A stretch of DNA of 64,000 nt, taken from an uncultured Tateyamaria sp. (GTDB lineage Bacteria; Pseudomonadota; Alphaproteobacteria; Rhodobacterales; Rhodobacteraceae). The stretch covers positions 185,886 through 249,885 of the forward strand of contig NZ_CANNES010000006.1 of NCBI RefSeq assembly GCF_947503705.1. Direction: 5' to 3'. Shown piece by piece: positions 62,857-64,000 of this stretch (position 1 is the first letter of the stretch; every line of letters starts with the position of its first letter). Made by a program: the position numbers and the translations under genes. The notes below the pieces were generated by a model. That model was not told the origin of the DNA and made no database searches. It was given only the letters and a program-made list of their open reading frames with translations.

Positions 62857-63633
62857 ATGTCCCTGCCCCCCGAATTTGCTCAGACAGGTCTGCATATCCA
62901 ACGTGCAAGCGACACGGACATCACGCGGTTTCAGGTGCTGGGCGAGAGATCGTCGGGCACCAATTTCGTCAAACGGCTGATCGGGCGCAACAGCAAGCTG
63001 ACCCCGACCGAAGCACTGGGCTGGAAACACGGGTTTCCGCAGATGATGGCGGTGCCAGCCGATATGGCGGTGATCTGCTCCGTCCGGCGCGCCGACACCT
63101 GGGCGCGCTCGATGTTTTCCAAACCGTGGCACACGACGCCTGCGCTGCAAGCGCTTGAATTTTCAGAGTTCATCCGCGCCGAATGGGACACGATCATCGA
63201 CCGCCCACGATATTTCGGTGGGCTGATTGAGAAGGGCAGCATCGGAACCCCTCTGCAACAAGACCGCGATCCGGTCACCGGGGCTCGATTTGCCAGTCTC
63301 TTTGCACTGCGACAGGCAAAACTGGCGATGTTGCTGGGACTGCTAAAGCGAGACTGCACATGCGTCTTTGTCCGCATGGAAGACGCGCAAGCCGCGCCCG
63401 AAGTGACGCTGAACACGATCCTTAGAGGGCTCGGCGCCGCCTCACAGACCCAAGCCTTCCGTCCAGTGGTCAAACGGCTGGGCTCAAAGTACAAAGCGTC
63501 TGTCGAAAACAGACCGCTCCTGCCAGAGACATGGGCGCAGGCCGATCATGACTTTCTGCGCGCCAGCGTTAATGCGGAGCAGGAAGCAGCGCTGGGCTAT
63601 ACCTACTCCCAAACGGATCATTCTCCTGGCTAA
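62857..63633 (+). CDS. Sulfotransferase-like protein
   Basis: A 258-residue protein. The N-terminal LGERSSGTNFVKRLIGR resembles the PAPS 5'-phosphosulfate P-loop (RSGTxxL type), and ICSVRRADTWARSMF resembles the 3'-phosphate motif with Arg and Ser. AAAGG precedes ATG 62857 by 7 bases. It would transfer sulfate to a glycan or other acceptor. It is divergent from a glycosyltransferase, with 90 bases between the starts. Homology is inferred from motifs only. Confidence 0.65.
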   Translation: MSLPPEFAQTGLHIQRASDTDITRFQVLGERSSGTNFVKRLIGRNSKLTPTEALGWKHGFPQMMAVPADMAVICSVRRADTWARSMFSKPWHTTPALQALEFSEFIRAEWDTIIDRPRYFGGLIEKGSIGTPLQQDRDPVTGARFASLFALRQAKLAMLLGLLKRDCTCVFVRMEDAQAAPEVTLNTILRGLGAASQTQAFRPVVKRLGSKYKASVENRPLLPETWAQADHDFLRASVNAEQEAALGYTYSQTDHSPG

Positions 63634-63666
63634 AAATATCCCGGGGAATGCGAGGGGCCGACCCCG
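63631..63666 (-). terminator. Hairpin plus CCCCGGGATATTTTTA element, copy overlapping a stop codon
   Basis: On the minus strand a short GGGG-TCGG-CCCC hairpin is followed by TTCCCCGGGATATTTTTA. The last bases are the reverse complement of the sulfotransferase stop codon. It lies downstream of the tRNA-Asp genes (minus strand) and could terminate them. Confidence 0.55.
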
Positions 63667-63709
63667 CGCTCCGCTCGTTGCAAAAACACACATGGATGGC
63701 CTGACGCGC

Positions 63710-63754
63710 AATTTTCCGACACGGAAAATTAGCCGGAAAACGTATCGTTTTCCG
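63710..63754. repeat. Twin-hairpin intergenic repeat, copy B
   Basis: AATTTTCCG/CGGAAAATT (63710-63730, loop ACA) and CGGAAAACG/CGTTTTCCG (63734-63754, loop TAT) repeat the structure at 41108-41153. In the second hairpin a C-G pair of copy A is an A-T pair here, a compensatory change. It lies between the sulfotransferase gene and tRNA-Asp. Confidence 0.8.
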
Positions 63755-63784
63755 CCACCGCAAGTGACATAATCAAGGAGAAAG

Positions 63785-63861
63785 TGGCGCGGTTGACGGG
63801 GCTCGAACCCGCGACCCCCGGCGTGACAGGCCGGTACTCTAACCAACTGAGCTACAACCGC
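63785..63861 (-). tRNA. tRNA-Asp (GUC anticodon), copy 1
   Basis: The minus strand gives a 77-base tRNA with acceptor GCGGTTG/CAACCGC, D arm AGCTCAGTTGGTTAGAGT, anticodon loop CTGTCAC (anticodon GTC), T loop GGTTCGAGCCC, discriminator G and encoded CCA (63785-63787). Confidence 0.97.
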
Positions 63862-63925
63862 GCATCGTGTCAGATCAACGCCCTGACAGGCTGTCGATTT
63901 AACGCATCGACAAGCGTCGCAGCAG

Positions 63926-64000
63926 TGGCGCGGTTGACGGGGCTCGAACCCGCGACCCCCGGCGTGACAGGCCGGTACTCTAACCAACTGAGCTACAACC
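63926..64000 (-). tRNA. tRNA-Asp (GUC anticodon), copy 2, cut by the window edge
   Basis: Identical to copy 1 with a period of 141 bases; 64 bases separate the two. The first two bases of the 5' end (64001-64002) lie beyond the window. Encoded CCA is at 63926-63928. Confidence 0.96.

Overview
The window looks like the chromosome of a marine alphaproteobacterium of the Rhodobacteraceae (Roseobacter group). The sequence is GC-rich. It carries a single-cysteine DksA, the Shemin-pathway hemA (5-aminolevulinate synthase), a FcbT/Tak-type TRAP transporter, Hint and RTX proteins, and many families common in Rhodobacterales (DUF2852, DUF2927, DUF6778, DUF2189, PilJ-like). The species cannot be fixed from the sequence alone. 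I see no prophage, insertion sequence, CRISPR array or rRNA.

Layout. 1-5.3 kb: the N-terminal 1,097 residues of a very large RTX/LamG/DUF642/cadherin-like protein (minus strand, running off the left edge), then a Hint-domain protein, with two long non-coding stretches. 6-8.5 kb: two tandem AraC regulators and tRNA-Leu(CAA). 8.6-12.2 kb: ExoD and DsbB, then an Lrp regulator divergent from an arginase and ornithine cyclodeaminase pair (arginine to ornithine to proline). 12.2-13.7 kb: a lower-GC patch with two unrecognised secreted or membrane proteins, closed by a strong bidirectional hairpin. 13.9-18.7 kb: dksA, a MoxR ATPase, a GNAT, a DUF2927 lipoprotein, a 56-residue membrane protein and the VWA partner of MoxR. 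18.7-24.5 kb: P450, M48 protease, PilJ-like protein, PIN protein, RlmI-like methyltransferase and a lipoprotein. 24.2-29.7 kb: glnE, YbaK-like deacylase, DUF2852, RDD and leucyltransferase Bpt. 29.8-31.1 kb: a second Hint gene and the truncated start of a third. 31.3-39.1 kb: a TRAP operon divergent from a Cache histidine kinase, its response regulator and a soluble chemoreceptor-like protein. 39.1-41.8 kb: ilvI-ilvN behind a clear leader-peptide attenuator. 41.8-47 kb: an XRE regulator, an unknown gene, a Rieske oxygenase, DUF2189 and amidase genes. 47-53.3 kb: prfB, mrcA, a cell-wall amidase and an aminotransferase. 53.3-60.9 kb: M48-TPR protease, DsbA-like protein, ispG, RodZ-like protein, hemA and an M20 peptidase. 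61-64 kb: a haloacetate-dehalogenase-like hydrolase, a glycosyltransferase divergent from a sulfotransferase-like gene, and tandem tRNA-Asp(GUC).

Most notable signals. The ilv attenuator encodes a 15-residue peptide with a Leu-Val-Val-Ile-Val run, followed by a terminator with eight Ts. A twin-hairpin intergenic repeat occurs twice, 22.6 kb apart, with compensatory stem changes. A hairpin plus CCCCGG-TATTTTT element occurs three times. Short repeats suggest operators in front of the Lrp/arginase pair and the DUF2852 gene. The dehalogenase-like enzyme carries every active-site residue expected of a fluoroacetate dehalogenase. Three convergent gene pairs share their stop codons.

Most of the window is housekeeping and metabolic chromosome. 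I do not see a complete new defence or mobile system.
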